Source: Phylloscopus collybita
Taxonomy: Eukaryota; Chordata; Aves; Passeriformes; Phylloscopidae
Assembly: GCA_027886175.1 (NCBI GenBank)
Contig: JAJNNQ010000129.1
Coordinates: 3,348,001-3,412,000, forward strand
Direction of reading: 5' to 3'
DNA length: 64,000 nt
The notes under the pieces are model-generated. The model ran no database searches. It had not been told where the DNA came from and was given only the letters and a program-made list of their open reading frames with translations. The translations under genes and the position numbers were made by a program. Positions 44,981 to 60,000 of the stretch are shown piece after piece. Position 1 is the stretch's first letter. Each line of letters opens with the position of its first letter.

Positions 44981-47529
44981 CATCCCATCAGCTTTCTATG
45001 TGCTCTGCCTTGATGAGGGCAGCAGGCTGCTGATGACAGCAGTGCTCGCTCCCTTGTTTGTCCATGCACACCAAGAATGGGGGCCAACTCTCTCCCTCCT
45101 TTGGTACTGTTTTTAAACCAGTATCTGCAGGCAGAGACCAACGGAGAGATTTCTGCCTGTGGAGGAAGGGTGGGAAGAGGTGAATTTGTAGGGAACTCCC
45201 ACAATGAAACATCTCACTGGTTAGAGCAGTGCAGTGACACAGACATTGCAGTGCAGTACTGCGGTGTCACAGCACTCAGTGGGAAGAGATTCCCTTCACA
45301 CTTCCTCCTGCCAGTCAGATCAAAACCTGATAAAGCAGGAATTGCCAGATGTGATTGGACTGTTCCTCATCTCTAATTGCTACTGAAGAGCAGATTGTCA
45401 CAGGTCACAGCTTGGCAGAGGGCTTTCACACAAGAAATAAAACACAACTTTATGGAGCAGACGTCACAAAGACCCTAATCTGAATTTCAGTGACCACAAT
45501 AAACCTGAAAGAGTTTGTCCCACACTGCCTGGATGTAACTGCTGTTAACAGGCACAAAGCATGGAAGTGGTCATGCAATTGAGTTTTTCACACATTTGAG
45601 AGCACAGCTATTTCCTTCTAGCCTAGAAATTACAGGATTTCTATGGAAAAGAAACAACCATATATAAAAATGGATTACAAAGCTGATGACTGCTTGATAA
45701 ATGGAGTTAATTTCAACATCAGAGAAACTGCATGGGAAGTGAAAGAGCAAGACTGATCTCTGAGTTGGCACAGATGTTGGTCAACTGTTGTCCATATCCA
45801 TCCAATTAAATATGGAAATTGCAGGAAAACTTGATGAGTGAGCACTTTGCAGTCAGCAGGGCTGCAGCAGTGTGAACAGGACCCAAATTTAATCCACCAT
45901 TATTTAGTTAATACTGCAATGAAATTTAAAGGTCTTAAAAAAACCCCCACACAGTTGTACGCTAGAAAGAATCCTAAGTATTAGACAAGTTGTCATTTAC
46001 CCATGCTTACCATAAAATGTTGCTCAAGACACTACAGTTATTTCCTGTGCTACATCTGGAGGAGCACTGTCACAGGTAACACAAGGACTTTCACCAGCAG
46101 TTAAGATTCTCAGAAAGTCCTTCAAAGAATCCGAACACAACTGTTACGGGTCGGAAGCTGCAAATATTTGTAAGTTCTCACAAAGCCTCTTGGATCTTGT
46201 GACTAAAGTATTTATGGAAATATTTCTATTTCCTGCAATACACTAGCATGTGAAAACTCAGTCAATTCACTGTTTAATTGGGCACAACTGCAGTGACTCC
46301 CACGGGGGTCAAACAGAACTGGCCCTGCACCAAGCCCTGCTGCTCCTCTCCATCGCAGAGATGGAGTCGTGGTGCTGGACCCGGCTGACAAAGGGATCAG
46401 ACACCTTTCTTCTGCCAAGTCAGAGGTGTCCTGTGTTGGATCTCGACAGTTTTTCCTGGCATACTGTAAAAAATGGTCCAAAGACATGCACTGCCAGCCC
46501 ACACCCAAATCCATGTGCAGGTTTTTCACCCAGAACTTTGTGCCAGCTGATGGAAACCAAACAAACATGCAGGTCTGACCTAGCCAGCTAACTTAATTTT
46601 CAATCCAGGTCCTGGTCTGGCTATATAAAAAGGACTTGGGTTAAAACCTAAGAGCAAATTACAAGTGGTTGTGTGGGCTGCAAAGGAAAGAACAGACCCA
46701 CAGAGTTGAAGATTTGAAGAGATAAACACTTATACAATGATAACCTTACCGAAAACAATGCAATTTGTGTACAAGACTGATAAAATATCCTGACGTGTTA
46801 CAAGAAATAGCACAGAGTTGAAAAAACAGTAAATAGTTTTCTATACTGCAGTACAGCAATGGAAAGCATCAGCTTCTCAAATCACAACCCACTACATGTC
46901 CAGCAGGAAGTGGAAGTGGCCAACCTGCCTGGTAGGACATGTTGAAAAAGCAGTTTAGGTGAAAGACAGCCAAGGAAAGAGCACCGTGGGTGATATGTTA
47001 CTGTATAGATGTTACATTGCCCTCATGTAAGTAATATTAATGAAGTAGTAACTGCGAGTTTAGCACCTATCAGTTAATAGTATTAATTATCCTAAGATAC
47101 ACATTTCTTTGTTAGAATTGCCATTTCAAGAAAAGGTAGACCTGGGCTACCTGTTTGAAGGGATCCTTTTAGATCCACCTTTCAGTGCCTCACTTCTTAG
47201 AGGGAAGCTGCTGGTTTTTCAATGGAACATTTTTATCTGAAATTTCCAGTAAGTTTAACATGGGCATTTGTAGGAGAAGATTCAAGTAAGAATGATCCAC
47301 TTTAATGGTATGAACATTTTAAAAGGTAAAGAGATGGCTCTGTAGCTTACCCATTTTGTGTGGAAAATTTATCAGATGAGAGTGCTGAATTACAGCACTG
47401 CAGAAACTGAAGCTGTCAGGGCTATCAGTGAAACCAAGAAATGAATCTCTGCGTGGTGGGACAAATACATGAGTGGAGCATGGAATGTACAGTACTACTG
47501 ACTGTCTGGACAGCTGCAATTCCTACTCA

Positions 47530-49885
47530 TCTTCGGCTCACCGAAAATATACAAGTTTTAAAATGGAAATCTAAGGCACACAAAATACCATAATGACTTG
47601 ATGTATACTGTATATTACACAGTCAATAAGCATAAAACTGCTGGTACAAAACAATGGCATAATATTGGTTCTGTTTTATCATTATTTACAGTCCCTTAAT
47701 ATCCTCTATTTGAGCTAATATTAAGCTTTGAACTAAAATTTGCAGCATACCCGGTTTTTTACAGGTTTGACTTGAAACAGGTAAGATACAAAGAACTGGT
47801 TCAATTCCTCCATCCTCTGCCATTAATAGCTTTGTTAATCTGAAGAGGCATCTGCAGCACTGAAGCCAGGATCATTACAGAGTAATTGCTCCTTCAGGCC
47901 TGGCTCCTGCAGACGCTGCAGAGGCTGCAGGAAAACAGTCCCACGGATCTACAGCCGCACCAAAGGATTTGTAGCACCAAGGTCCTGACTGGCACTGGGT
48001 GTTCCAAACACCACTGATGTGCTCTTCGTACCAAAACTGGAAATAGAGTTCTTGCACTGCAGCTTCCCAAGGAAAAAGCACCTTGTCTTTAAATAAAGCA
48101 GATCCAGATAGCTCATATTCCTCTATACAGCACCACTACAGTATAATATTATCAAGTATATTATTAGTATGTTTTCACACCGGAAAAGTGACTTCATTCT
48201 ACCTCCAGGTTCCCCAGCCAGGGTGCCAAGGCAGGAGGAGGGGACAGCTTTGTCTGTGGGGCTGATCCTGCAGCGCTCGGGCCCCAGGGAGTCCCAGCAT
48301 CAGCTCCTCCTGCCTGCAGCCAGCTCACATGGAAGAAGTTGCAGGATGAGGTCAGTCCTTAGCTAACGTTGTCATTTGGTAATTTGTTTAAATAAATAAG
48401 TTTAAACGAGAAATACACAGGAGAGGAGAATCAGAAAGAAGAGTGGGATGCTACAGTGTTTAGAAGCAATGGAGTGTCTGTTTTTCCTCTGGTTTAGCAA
48501 ATACCTGTTTTGTGATATGTCACTTTCTCAACAGAAATGAAGATCATAATTTCAAGGAGGGATACAACCCTTCCCATGTGAAATGCATAAATTGTTTCAA
48601 AAATTTACAAAACATTTCTGTAAAAAAACTGAACTCAGAAAGTTGGTGAATGTTACAGATAGGTTATTCTTAACAAAAACTTGGCTGCTAAATGTTAGAA
48701 ATTTGATCGGTTTCCAACACTTCCTTTGTATTTTTCTCAAATTATTATTTTTTATCAGAATAGAATAAGGCAACTCTAGGGGGTATTTTTTTTATCCCAA
48801 AACAATCCTACCCCTGAGGCATTAGGAACATTTGGTCACCATGTTAACTTCGAACGCTGCAAACAAATGAGACTGATGCACCTTTTGCTGAAAGAAACCA
48901 TAACAAATGCTGCCTTTAAAAAAACCAGGTAATATTCATAACTCCCAATAGCAACACACGTATTGACCAGACATCTCCTCATTTCATGTTTGTACACTCT
49001 CTTGAAAAAGAATAAAAAGGCTCTATAATTCATAACTGTTTGTTTATATGCAACATAAAATCTTCAATGAAAAAGGGCAAGTTAAAAACAACCACATATG
49101 CTATCAGCATGCATCCTGCAGCTGTAACATCATGGAACTCTGCACAGCAAGAACAAAATCATTTCTTCTGTAGAGTATGCACAAACCTTAGACAATATGA
49201 TCCTTATACTATACTATTTCAAGTTAATTTTAAAAATAGAAAGTGCTTTTAAAATATATATTTACAGCTTAGAAACAACTTCCAGCCATCATTACCAATA
49301 ACTTCATTCTACTGACGAATCTAAAGAACAAAATTAATTGGTTTTCTAAAAGATTTGTCTGTAATTTGGACTATATAGCAATGGTTGGAAGTTGTTAAAG
49401 CAATGGCACCATGAAGTAATAATTCAGCTTATTTATTTTTAACTGTTTGATGTGGTTAAGCACCAAGAGCTGTGTAGAGCTATAACTGTATAACTTGATT
49501 TAACACCATAAAATGTGAACCTGTTAAAATACCTATAAATGATTTTTGTAGTAAACAGACAATTTAAAGCACCAAAATATAAATTCCTAAAGGTAATAAA
49601 CTGAATGATTCAATCCAGGTTAATAACCTAAACAAAATCTTTTTTTTAGAATGTATTAAAACTATACAATTTTTTTTTTTTTTTGCTTAAAATGTGCTTG
49701 AGCACCACCAAATGTTAAAGTCACAGTTTAAGAAGAAATCCCCCCCCTTATTTTTATTTTTTTTTTTTTACCTCAGCCTTAAAATGGTTGAGATGAGCAA
49801 ATAGTAAACGACACGAGACTTGTTCTTTAACAGCACCTGAAAGAAACTCCATGTAACTGCACCAGGAGGGGCAACCACACCACAG
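47530..49885 (-). other. TET1: TET1 3'UTR (proximal part, end uncertain)
   Basis: AT-rich, repeat-poor sequence follows the TET1 stop. Poly(A) signal candidates (AATAAA on minus) include 49432-49437. Unique, non-repetitive sequence continues to below 47,000, so a 3'UTR of 2 kb or more is likely. The end cannot be fixed from sequence alone. Confidence 0.45.
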
Positions 49886-51030
49886 CTACGCCCAATGGTT
49901 GTAGGGCCCTGCCACTCGAGTCAGGGCGTAGGAAGAGACCGTGATCACGTTATCCTTGGTTACTGTTAATGCTCTGCGGGATGGGATTTGGTTGAACTCG
50001 TTGTCTTCACAAAAAATATCTCTGCTCTCACTTGGTTGCTTGGCTTTTCTGTTGCTAGAGTTCAGGTCGGGATTCTCCGTTCCCAGTCGTTCCGCTTCTT
50101 TTTCTTTTTCTCGCGCCCTCTCGGCCATCTTCGCTTCCCACATGGCTAAACCGTGTTTTGGCTCGTTTAAATTTTTGTGTTGGTAAAAAACCAAAGAAAT
50201 TCTTGTGGGATGATTGCGGTTGGGTTTTTTAATTGGCGTGGTAGCGTGGAGCTCACGTCTTGCACATTCGATTAAGATAGAACCATGAGAAGGCGCCACA
50301 GCGACCCCACCGATGTCATCATCCAAAAAATTGTGCTCGCTGTCTGACCACAACTCCTCAGCCTTTTCTTCAGCATCAGCCGGCTGTCCCAGTGCACTGC
50401 TTTGCTTTTCATCAACACAGTCAAAGTCACAGGCCTGTCCTGGATGGGAGCTGCCCTTTTCCACCGGGCACGCGGGGGAACAGCCACCTTCGGTTCCGAC
50501 GGCGTCCTTCGCCGAAGAGCTTGGCGGCACTGATGAGTCACAAGGGCCGATCGTCTCTGAGGGAGGAGAGCTGTCCAACTGAAGCTGATGGCAATTCTGT
50601 TGGTCTGGCTGATGTTCAAGCACAGCAGACAGGGGCTCTTTGTGGGCTGGGGGGCCTGGAGCAGTGACCTCGGGAGGCAGGGCTGGCACGCCGTTCACCT
50701 TCTCGTCCAGCAGAATGCCGGCGCAATCTTTGACCGACACGTCGAAGCTCTTGCAATTCACGTAAGGTGTCACATGAGGTTGCTTGGTACTGCATTCAAA
50801 ATACCCGTAGGGAACTGAGAAATCTTGTTGAATATTAGTCACTGCAGTCAGGCCAGACTTGTGTGCGAGAGATGGGTAAGGATGTAAAGTATCCACCTTA
50901 AAGGGGGAGGACGCTGCGTACTGCTTCAATAAAGAGCAATTTTTAGGAGTATTTGAAGTATGTTTCATGGCATAAAGGTGGTTGGAAGTCTCCATCTTTA
51001 TTCCAGGTTTTAAAGCATCTGATTTGTTCC
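49886..51030 (-). CDS. TET1: TET1 terminal coding exon
   Basis: Acceptor CTTCTAG|GGAA. The first about 240 residues are the diverged, Ser/Pro/Gln-rich insert, then [40 protein letters not shown] and [20 protein letters not shown]. The His of ELHATTP is the third iron ligand and TRIS the 2-oxoglutarate contact. The protein ends GPYNHWA and TAG at 49888-49886. The Ser-rich insert region is poorly conserved in all TETs. Confidence 0.96.
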
Positions 51031-54000
51031 CTAGAAGAAATGCACACCAAGTGTAAGTGCTTCTCAATCAATAAAATATCTCTTATATTTTCATACTTGC
51101 TTTCTAACATGAGAAATGCACAATGCACAATGACTACAGATTTTTCAAAATCATAATTTTTAGTTTTCTAGGAATATCTCTATGACTGTATGTGTGAATA
51201 CATAAATATATAGATATACATACATATATATAATAACCTTGCTTGATTACTGCCTTAACCTTTTCCAGTCAAGCTGCTGGTACATAAAATAGAAAGGTAT
51301 TTCACAGAGGGATGAAGAAAATAAACAGATAAAATTAAATAACCATTGAATCTCAATTCACACAGCCCAGTCCTACAGAAATGCTTCCCAGCAGCTGACT
51401 GCTGGTCTTCAGTTTTTACATAATTGATGAATTCAGTCCGAAATTCAGCCTGTGAATCAGTCAAAATTCTGACCTGCCTTAACCCCATATTCTGATCAAA
51501 GGAAAAAGCATGTTTATGGATCTTGCCCATCACTGCAGAAACAGTTACTGAATTACAACGATTCATGCATTCCAATCCTGACTCAGAAATTGCCTCTGAA
51601 AAAAATTATCTGGCAACATGCTCCAGGTAAATCCACCCTTACAAAATGGATTTTGTGTCACCTGATTTGGCTGTCCTGCATCTTCCCATCTAATTGCCTC
51701 ATTATTTCAGATCTCTGTGCAGACATCCTTGTTCAGCTTCTGTCAGTTCCTTAACCAATTTCTAGCCATGCTGCTGGGCTTGACTGGGCCAGAGGCTCCT
51801 CACATGATTGATTCTCATCATGGGAAGCTTCAGCCCAGAGTCCATGGCAGTAATGGGCAAGAATTCCATTGACTGATGGGCTTTACATCATGCTCTGCAA
51901 TGGCTTTAACGTGTTTTGCTGGCAGACTGGCACCCCACAGAGAGCTGTTGCTTGCTCTCACCAACAACTGTCAGTGTTTCTTCTTAATTTATATATAAAT
52001 ACACAGAACGGTTAATTGTTTTACACAGTGTAGAAGCATTGTTCTTTCTTCTGCTCTGTCTCCTAGTGATTTATAAATTAGTGGTGAATTAAAAACATTC
52101 CTCCAATAGGAATGCAAAAAAGTCAAAGTGAGGTAATGACAGGCACAATAGTTAGTATGCAAAACCCAAAAGCTGTACAGGGACAGGAGGCCACATCAAC
52201 TCTTTAAAAACCTGTTCTGTGAAATAAAACAAAGCATTTAACGACTTTCACAGCCCCCAACCCAGAACAGGGCCTTTGCCCTAAGGATTTTAAACACAGC
52301 ATTTGAGAATTGTGTTCTCCATCACCTCGGGAGAGAGAGATGCATGCTCTGTGAAAATAAGTTTTAACAACCCTTGGCACTCAATTACAGAAGTGTAGCA
52401 AATGGATTTTTATTTTTTTTTTTAATGTTATCCCCCCAAAACGCAGATATTCTTTGAAACACATTTACCTGTTATTCCTCCCCTTAAATCTGCTACATAG
52501 CTCTGGACGTCTCTCATGAAATAAAATTCAAAATTACAGCAGAAGTTCTCTCTTTTTCCTAACAGGCTGGGCTTTAATTTTATTTCTTTTTCACCTGCTA
52601 ATCAAAGAATTTAAGTCCATGGTTTCTTCCACCTCTTCCTTCTTCTCTGCCTCTCGTTACTGCCCAGTCCCATCCAACAGTGCTACTCTGTGGAGGCTTG
52701 ACCTGAGATCTGACAGCAGTGCCTGCAGAGCTGGGCCCAGCACAGCTGTTCACACCCCTGGCACCTGCTGCTGACAGACTCCACTGCCCTGCTCCTTGCC
52801 TTGCATTGACAGCAAAGTGTCACAGCTCAGACTCTGAGACAGCCAGTATCTGCCATAGCAAGTGGAGAACACAGTTCTTGTACTTTAAAGTGACAGAAAT
52901 TCAAGTTGCTCATTTAGGTAAACGTTCCAACAATTTTCTTTCAAGATGGTCAAGCTGCCATTATTTATTAGAATAAGGGAACTTGGAAATACTTCACAGG
53001 TCTTCACAGACCACCAACAAACTATTTTTGGGTGATCACCTGGGGTTTTCTTTGCCCCATGAGACAACACTGGCTACAGTGTTCATTAATCCCTCAAATG
53101 CAGAATACACAAGTGGTTTATTTTAAAGGAGCTTTTCCCTCCCATCAGATGTGTAAGAGAACACAGAATCAGAACAGACTGGCAGAGTTTCGGAAGTGTC
53201 ACTCACCTAAACAATGCAAAGTGTTGCCAAGATTTTCTGGGGCTTCAGTTTTCAGTTTTACTGGTGTTGAATATTTTTTATCTATTAATGGCTGCTTTTC
53301 AGTCGGGGTCCTCCTTGTGTCTGGTTTCTTTTTCTTGGTAGCTCTGAGAGGCTCAGCCAACATTCTGACTTCTCTGGGGAACGCTGTGAGCACCTGTATG
53401 GCTCCGGCTTTTATCTTGGCTTCCAGGCCCTCTTCGGTGCCAAACTCATCTGTTTGTGAGATTTTGTAAAGAGGCAACACATGGAGCTGTTCATCACTTG
53501 GAATCACCCCCACTCTCCGGTTATCTTCCTTCGTTAAGGTACAGACCTGGCAGGAGCAGAATCAGGTACAAATAAACCACACACACACCAACCACGAGTT
53601 ACAGAAAGGCTCGGGCAGTCATCCTAGGCTCCACTGCTTCCTGGTGTTCTATGGCCTCAACGCTATGGGGCTTTCAAATGCAAACATCTGACAAATCATT
53701 GTCTGAACTATGATGACACAGAAGAACCACTGGGACTTTAAGATCAAGGCACATGTCTTGGATGGGAAAGTGACATTTTGTCCCAGCTTACAGTATCCAC
53801 AAATATAAGCCAACCTTGCTAAATAATCGCAGCTGTCAATATACTGTAAAGTTCCTAAGCATTCCAGGTTTTTTTTTTAATACATAAATACATCTTTGAT
53901 GTTCAGATTCATTTTTAAGGATTACAGAATATGAAAAATTATTTTTGCATTAAACAAGAAGTGTCTATGATCTGGAATTTATTCTATGATTTGGAATTGA

Positions 54001-57000
54001 TTTTGGTTTTTGTTTTGGCTGGTAAATGAAAAAAAAAAAAGCCCAAACCAGCACAAACAGTCACTCATACTGCTCTATGTGTTTTGCAAATCTCAGCTCT
54101 AACTCCCTCTCTCAGCACTTTCTCAAATTACCACCCCACTGTAATTAGCTCACAGGACCCAGGAAATGTTCTCTAAGGCTACTACTGCCCTACTTCCTGT
54201 TATTCTGTGTTGTGAGATCCCGGAGCCCAGAGAGTGCTGGTTATATCCAGCTTGATGAGCGCACATCAGAAATGTGAATAAAAATCCCAACTTATTTCAG
54301 TTGTTTTCTTATTGTCATTATCAATGCTGAACATTTCCAGCCCTCCTTGAGTTGTAGCTGTGCTAACACTGCCCCTCCCCTTGAAAGCAGCACTGGCACT
54401 GTGATCCTGGTGTCATTCCCAGGGGACAGCAACAGCTCCGTGTGCCTGAGCACGTGTACAGACATCCACCCTCCTGCAGTTTGGTCACTTCCACTCCCAA
54501 GGGACTGCTGCATGCCTGGAAAGCCATACATTGATATCATGGCTGAGGGAAGCTCCTGTTCCACAGCAGCTACTAATGACACACATAAAGGAACAGGAGC
54601 ATCATCCCAGGATGAGGTGATACTTCCTAAATGGAAGTGTGTCATTCCATCATTCTTAGGCTGAATCTGACACCTATCATAAACAGTCAATTCAATATCC
54701 CAGAATCTATCACCATGCCTAACATTCCAGGGAAGAAGAATGTTATTATTTAGGGGGTGAAAGAAAACCAAACTTTTTTTTTTATTTTATAGCACAGCTT
54801 TTGCGTAAAGGTGTCACACAATTATTTCTGGAAAAATAAAATTACAGGACCACAAACTAAAAAAACCAGAACCAAAAAAGTGGCTTGGGGTTTATCAATA
54901 GCTCTATGCAAAGCCTGGCAGTTGCAGAGCAGCGAAAGAAGGAAATCTGAGGGGCAGAGACAAGCAAGAGCTTTTCAGGAGGTAGTTGGAAGGGATGGAG
55001 AGGGGGCTCTAAAGCAGTTAGCAGCTGCTTTGCAGCACTCACTGAGGTGCGGCTCCATGCTGTACTCACCTCCTCTGGGCAGCCTCTGCACTAGGAGGCA
55101 GATTCAGAGAAAACAACAAGTCGTTCTGTGAGCAGCGACTGGCACATGGCTTCCCGTGTGCTGGTGCAGCCCGCGCCCCCAGCCCCAGGGATCCCTGCTC
55201 CCAGCCCTGCCTCCGGCCACCTCCTCCCTGCCCCTGCCTCCCCTCACTCGCAGGGACATTTCACAGCTCTCCACAAGAGCTTCAACAATCTCCAAAGACA
55301 GTTTTTGCCACGTTCAGTGACATCTGGCTGCAACTGGCCAGCAGATGCCAAATGATTCAGGAAGGTGAGAGAGGGTTGGACATACAGAGAGCACGATTAT
55401 GTAAGAGTGATGCTCTCAGAAAGCCCAGAGCACTCTCCCCTTCTGAATTATCAGCAAAAGCAGTAATAAAGTCAGCATGGAGGAGCCTGGCTTCCATTTG
55501 TTTTCATCAGAAACTGGGCAGTGGTCTTTTAGGATACCAGGTCCAGCCCGTGTCTGGCCCATTCACTGGTCTGAAAGAAGCCTTGTAGATTCAATCGACA
55601 ATATTTGTTATTTTGAAAATTGAGATTCTCATCCAATTTACTGCTACAAATTTCCATGCAAAAGCCAACAGCCTCTGGAACAAGAAAGATGAAGAACTGT
55701 TTTGAGGAACTAAACAAGAAGGGATGTAGTATATTGACAGCACTATGGTGAAAGTACTGCCACCTCCAGCACACCCAGTATGTTAAATACTGACTTCAAA
55801 CACATATTAGGAAATTAATGTATATCCAAAATTGTATCCAGATGTGAAGACCACTACATGTACAGCCTAAATACCACGACACCAGGTTTAATACATGTAT
55901 ACCTTCACGGTCAGTGCCCCCTTAATATATTTTAACATAAAAGTGAGGGTGCTATGGCAAACAGATAACTGAAAATAATGAAATGGGAAAACTAGCTATA
56001 AACTAAGGCTGTATACAGATAACCTAAAAGCTTACAGCTAAAGGTGGTAATTCACCAATAGAGAAATATCTGCTTAAAAAAAATACTCCAATATTCAAAT
56101 CTGTGCAAAATATTCCACTAATGAACTTAGAAGCTATTGCTGAGAAGTGAAAAGCAATATTTTCCATTGGTACTGACACTTTTGCAAACTGACCTAAATT
56201 AAGCACAAACATGAGAAAACCATCAAGTCTGTTAAAGGCCATTTACAGCATGAAGCTGCATATCCTGCTACTCTGCTTTTTCCAGAACAGGCAGCTAAAT
56301 CATCCAGGATGCTCAAAGGCCAAAGAAATGTTGGCCAAATGGTTTGTTTAGGTTTCCAATGTGCTTGGTGATCAAACCCATTACCTATTCTGGGTTTAGT
56401 GATGTCATGGTAAAAGTTGCATGTTTATGAAACTTCATTATTATTATTCCCTTCTTTTAAACTTAAAATGCACCAGGAACTCAATGCAATTCCCTCCAGA
56501 CACCCATCTGTAGCAACACAGCTTCCAACGTGTTATTCTGGATCTCTTTGATCTGCCTGTGTCCTCTTGAACCTCACATGATGAGGTGGAAACGATGGAG
56601 CCTTTTCCACTGCTTTGTAATAACAAATGTTTTACATTCAAGTTTCAGCAGAGCAGTCAAAGAGCCTTTCCAAACCTGAGAGATGGAATCAGGTTTCCTA
56701 CACAGCCCTCCCTGTGCAGCTGGAGACAGAGTGGGTGCCACTGGGGACTCAGGTGCTGCTGCAGCCTTGTCCACCATCACACATAAAACATCTCTGCTTC
56801 CCCTTTGCAGCAAAGACAAGCCACGTTGTTCTGCTGGCCTGATCTACCCTGAACAAGTGTGTGTAGGTCAAAACCAGAGAAGGGAACCCCAAACATATTT
56901 TCCTTTTGCCCATCTCATGCCTGAAGGCTGTGCCACCAGAAGGTGACACAGGTATGGCACAGGAACCGCTCTCTGGCAGCTCACAGGTTAGCAGAGTGAA

Positions 57001-60000
57001 CCTCTCACATTTCTCCATTTGCACAATATAAAAACCAAACAGAAATCCTTTCCAGGCCCAGGGGTTCATCTGTCCTCCTACCTAAGCTGAAGCAGCAATT
57101 TAAGCACTTGGTACTGCTGCAGCTCCCAAAGAGAGCAGGGGGTGCAGGATGTGTGTGACCATGCACAGACACCCTGTCAGCTCCAGCCTTTGCAGGAGCC
57201 CTGTGCCAGTGGGCACGGATGGGCTGTGCCTGCAGAACACAGTATGGTCCTACAAAAGCAAAGGCCTTGGGGGTTTCATCCCAACCAGGAAGAGTTTGTT
57301 GACAGACCGGTGATTGGCACTACTTACTTCTACTGCCAGTAAAAAATTACATATTGTAGCTGCCCTCAAAGCAGAGATTTATCTTCCTCTCCTTCTTCCC
57401 AGTGTCTGTTGCAGACTGTGTGGCACCAGGGATTACACAAAACTGCAGCTGGTCTCTCTCCTTCCTCAGCCCCAGCAACAAGGGCCACGTGCCCCCCTGC
57501 ATGAGGAACACCCACATGCCAGCTGCAGAACCAGCCACAGCCTTTTTGTCCCAGTCACTTTTAAACCCTGAAAAGAACACTGCCAGTGCCTTAAATGGAT
57601 TCCCACAGGTATGAAGGATGTGACCCTTCACAGCTAATCCAATAAAGAAACGGAAGTACTTACATTTCACAGACTCCATCAATAACTATAAAGCTCTTAT
57701 CTGTCTTGCTCATTTAGCTTCATATCCATAAGGAACATGCACCCTAACACTGCAGCTGTAATACACATCAGTGGCCCTTAAGAGAATGTTAAGAGATGAC
57801 AAAAGAGTCTAAGTAAAAATGAATGGTATATTTATTGCCTTAAAGGTTTATATCTTAAAACTCTTAAGTTTTTAAAACTCAAAAAGCTCAGTTTGTAGAA
57901 GAAATTATTTTTGCTTCTTCCAGACAAACACAATTGTTTACATCTCTGTAGAACTGTCATTCTACTACAGAGCAAGCAGCAAATGTTTGCTTTTAGCTTC
58001 TACCAGAAGCAGTGTAAATTCAGAGCCTGACTCTGCTAGCCAGGAACAATGTTCAGCAACTCAGGTCTCCAGTGATAATTACCACGTAATGGTAATCCCC
58101 AATTTGTGTAAGTCATGATGTACTATTCTCTCTTGTATCTCCAGGGGGCATTTCCAAGACACTCCCACTGCTAACACAAACTTTATAGGATGATTTATTT
58201 TCAGTCACATACAAATAGTGCAGCTGATCAAACACATATACTGAGAAAAATGCAAGAATGTTTTAAAATGTATTCTTTTAAGTGTACTGTAAAACTTATT
58301 CCTTATGGTTAACCTCATTTAAGTCCTTTGCTGAACTTTTGCCTGTGCCTGGTTTAAATCATTTGAATAGACTCTGGTTTTCCTTTACTTTGGGTGCCCC
58401 ATGCAGGATTCCTGTCATACTTGCAGTAAAAGTGATTTACCAATGATGAAAGGAGAAAACTAAAGGGCATCACGCTAACAGCCAGCAACATTTACAGTTA
58501 TCAACCTACAAGGTATTTACCTCAACCTTTTTAGCCTAGAAGAACTTTATAAATAAGGATTTTGTGTTTGCATGAGGAGAAAGGGAAGAAATCTTAGCAA
58601 CACTAACAAGGGCCAAGATGATAAGTACACCACGTACAGGCTTGAAAATGTAAGGCGTGACAAGCAGTTAAAAAGAAACAAGTGAAAAATAGTAAAGTCA
58701 TGGATGCTGGAGGTTTTTAGCACAGTGCAAACTGTTCTCATTCTGTTCATTACCATGATAGCAGAAAGCAATCTCTGTGGGAGCTGTCACCTCAGAATTG
58801 TACTTGCACTCAGTACATTCTACAGACAAAATACATCAACAGTTATGGAAATAACCCCTCCATCATTATGACCAGTGATTTATAAGAAATCATCATGTAT
58901 TTCAAGCTAAGTAGGCAGCCACACAGCACCTTCTGGAACTAGCCAGGAATGCAGGAGGTGCTGGTATTACATGTATTAATTTCTTTTTGTGTCCTTACCA
59001 CTAGATTTCCTATGGTATTACCAGATTTGGTTATAAGCCAAAGTTAACAACTCTAATTTTGATTGTCATGAAAATCTGGACTGAAGCAAGCCCAGCATGT
59101 CCTGCCACTCTGTTTGCAGAAACCAACATTCTCTGCTTTAGGCTTCCAATTGATATGACTGTGATTGTGCACAGACAAGGAACAGCAAACACTGTGTGTC
59201 CTGCGACCACAGCCACAGCTCCTCACTGGGGAGGCTGCACAGAGACCACGAGGTAACTCCCAACTCCATCTTCATAAAGTCCCAATTGAAGTAGGCAAAC
59301 TTGAGTGTTGATACTTACAGCTGTTTTCTATTTACAAATAGCCCCTTGCTGCAAGTATACTAAAATAAAGAGAAATCCTATCTAAATAAAGAGAACACAG
59401 GTATGCAGTATTTGAGTGAGCTACCCATGAAAACCAGATTGCAAGGCAGAGTTTTCAGCAGTTATAATCATTTGGTCATGTTCTGCAAAACTGACAAGAA
59501 CTGGCAGAACTTGGTAGAAAGTGATAGTGATAAGTCCTGGTCCATACAATGACCTTCCACCAGTTGTAATGTTCCAGGCTTCTGAGACTTGCACTGGCAA
59601 ACACACCACATACAATCCATAAGGTATCAACACCAGCAAGGATAATGTGAAGCTGAAATGCCATCACGTGCTTACAGAAAAATGCAGTTGTAGAACTATT
59701 CCCCAATACATTCCTCAAAAAAGGTTTAATTGTTCCTCCAGGTGCTTCTGGCCATAACTTATGGGTTTTTTGGGATCCAGTATGGTAAAATGAGTGGCAG
59801 ACTCACCTGCCATTTCATTTTTAATTGAGGAGGCAATGGAGCACTTACAGTATTCTTTTCAGAACTTCTACTAAATTTCATCAAAAAGTATATTGTGCAG
59901 TTTGTCTGACAAGGAGGTCTCATTTTCAAGACTGGAATCTTTAAGTACATAAAATTCCTATGCTTCAGAAGCAATTTTGCAATGCATACTTCCATACTTT

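Larger units (their letters stand above)
40496..47529. other. TET1 3' flank or distal 3'UTR, no gene seen
   Basis: Contains two CR1 fragments, a palindrome at 41938 and several poly(T) runs near 41,030-41,110. Open frames are short and unlike known proteins. Confidence 0.6.
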
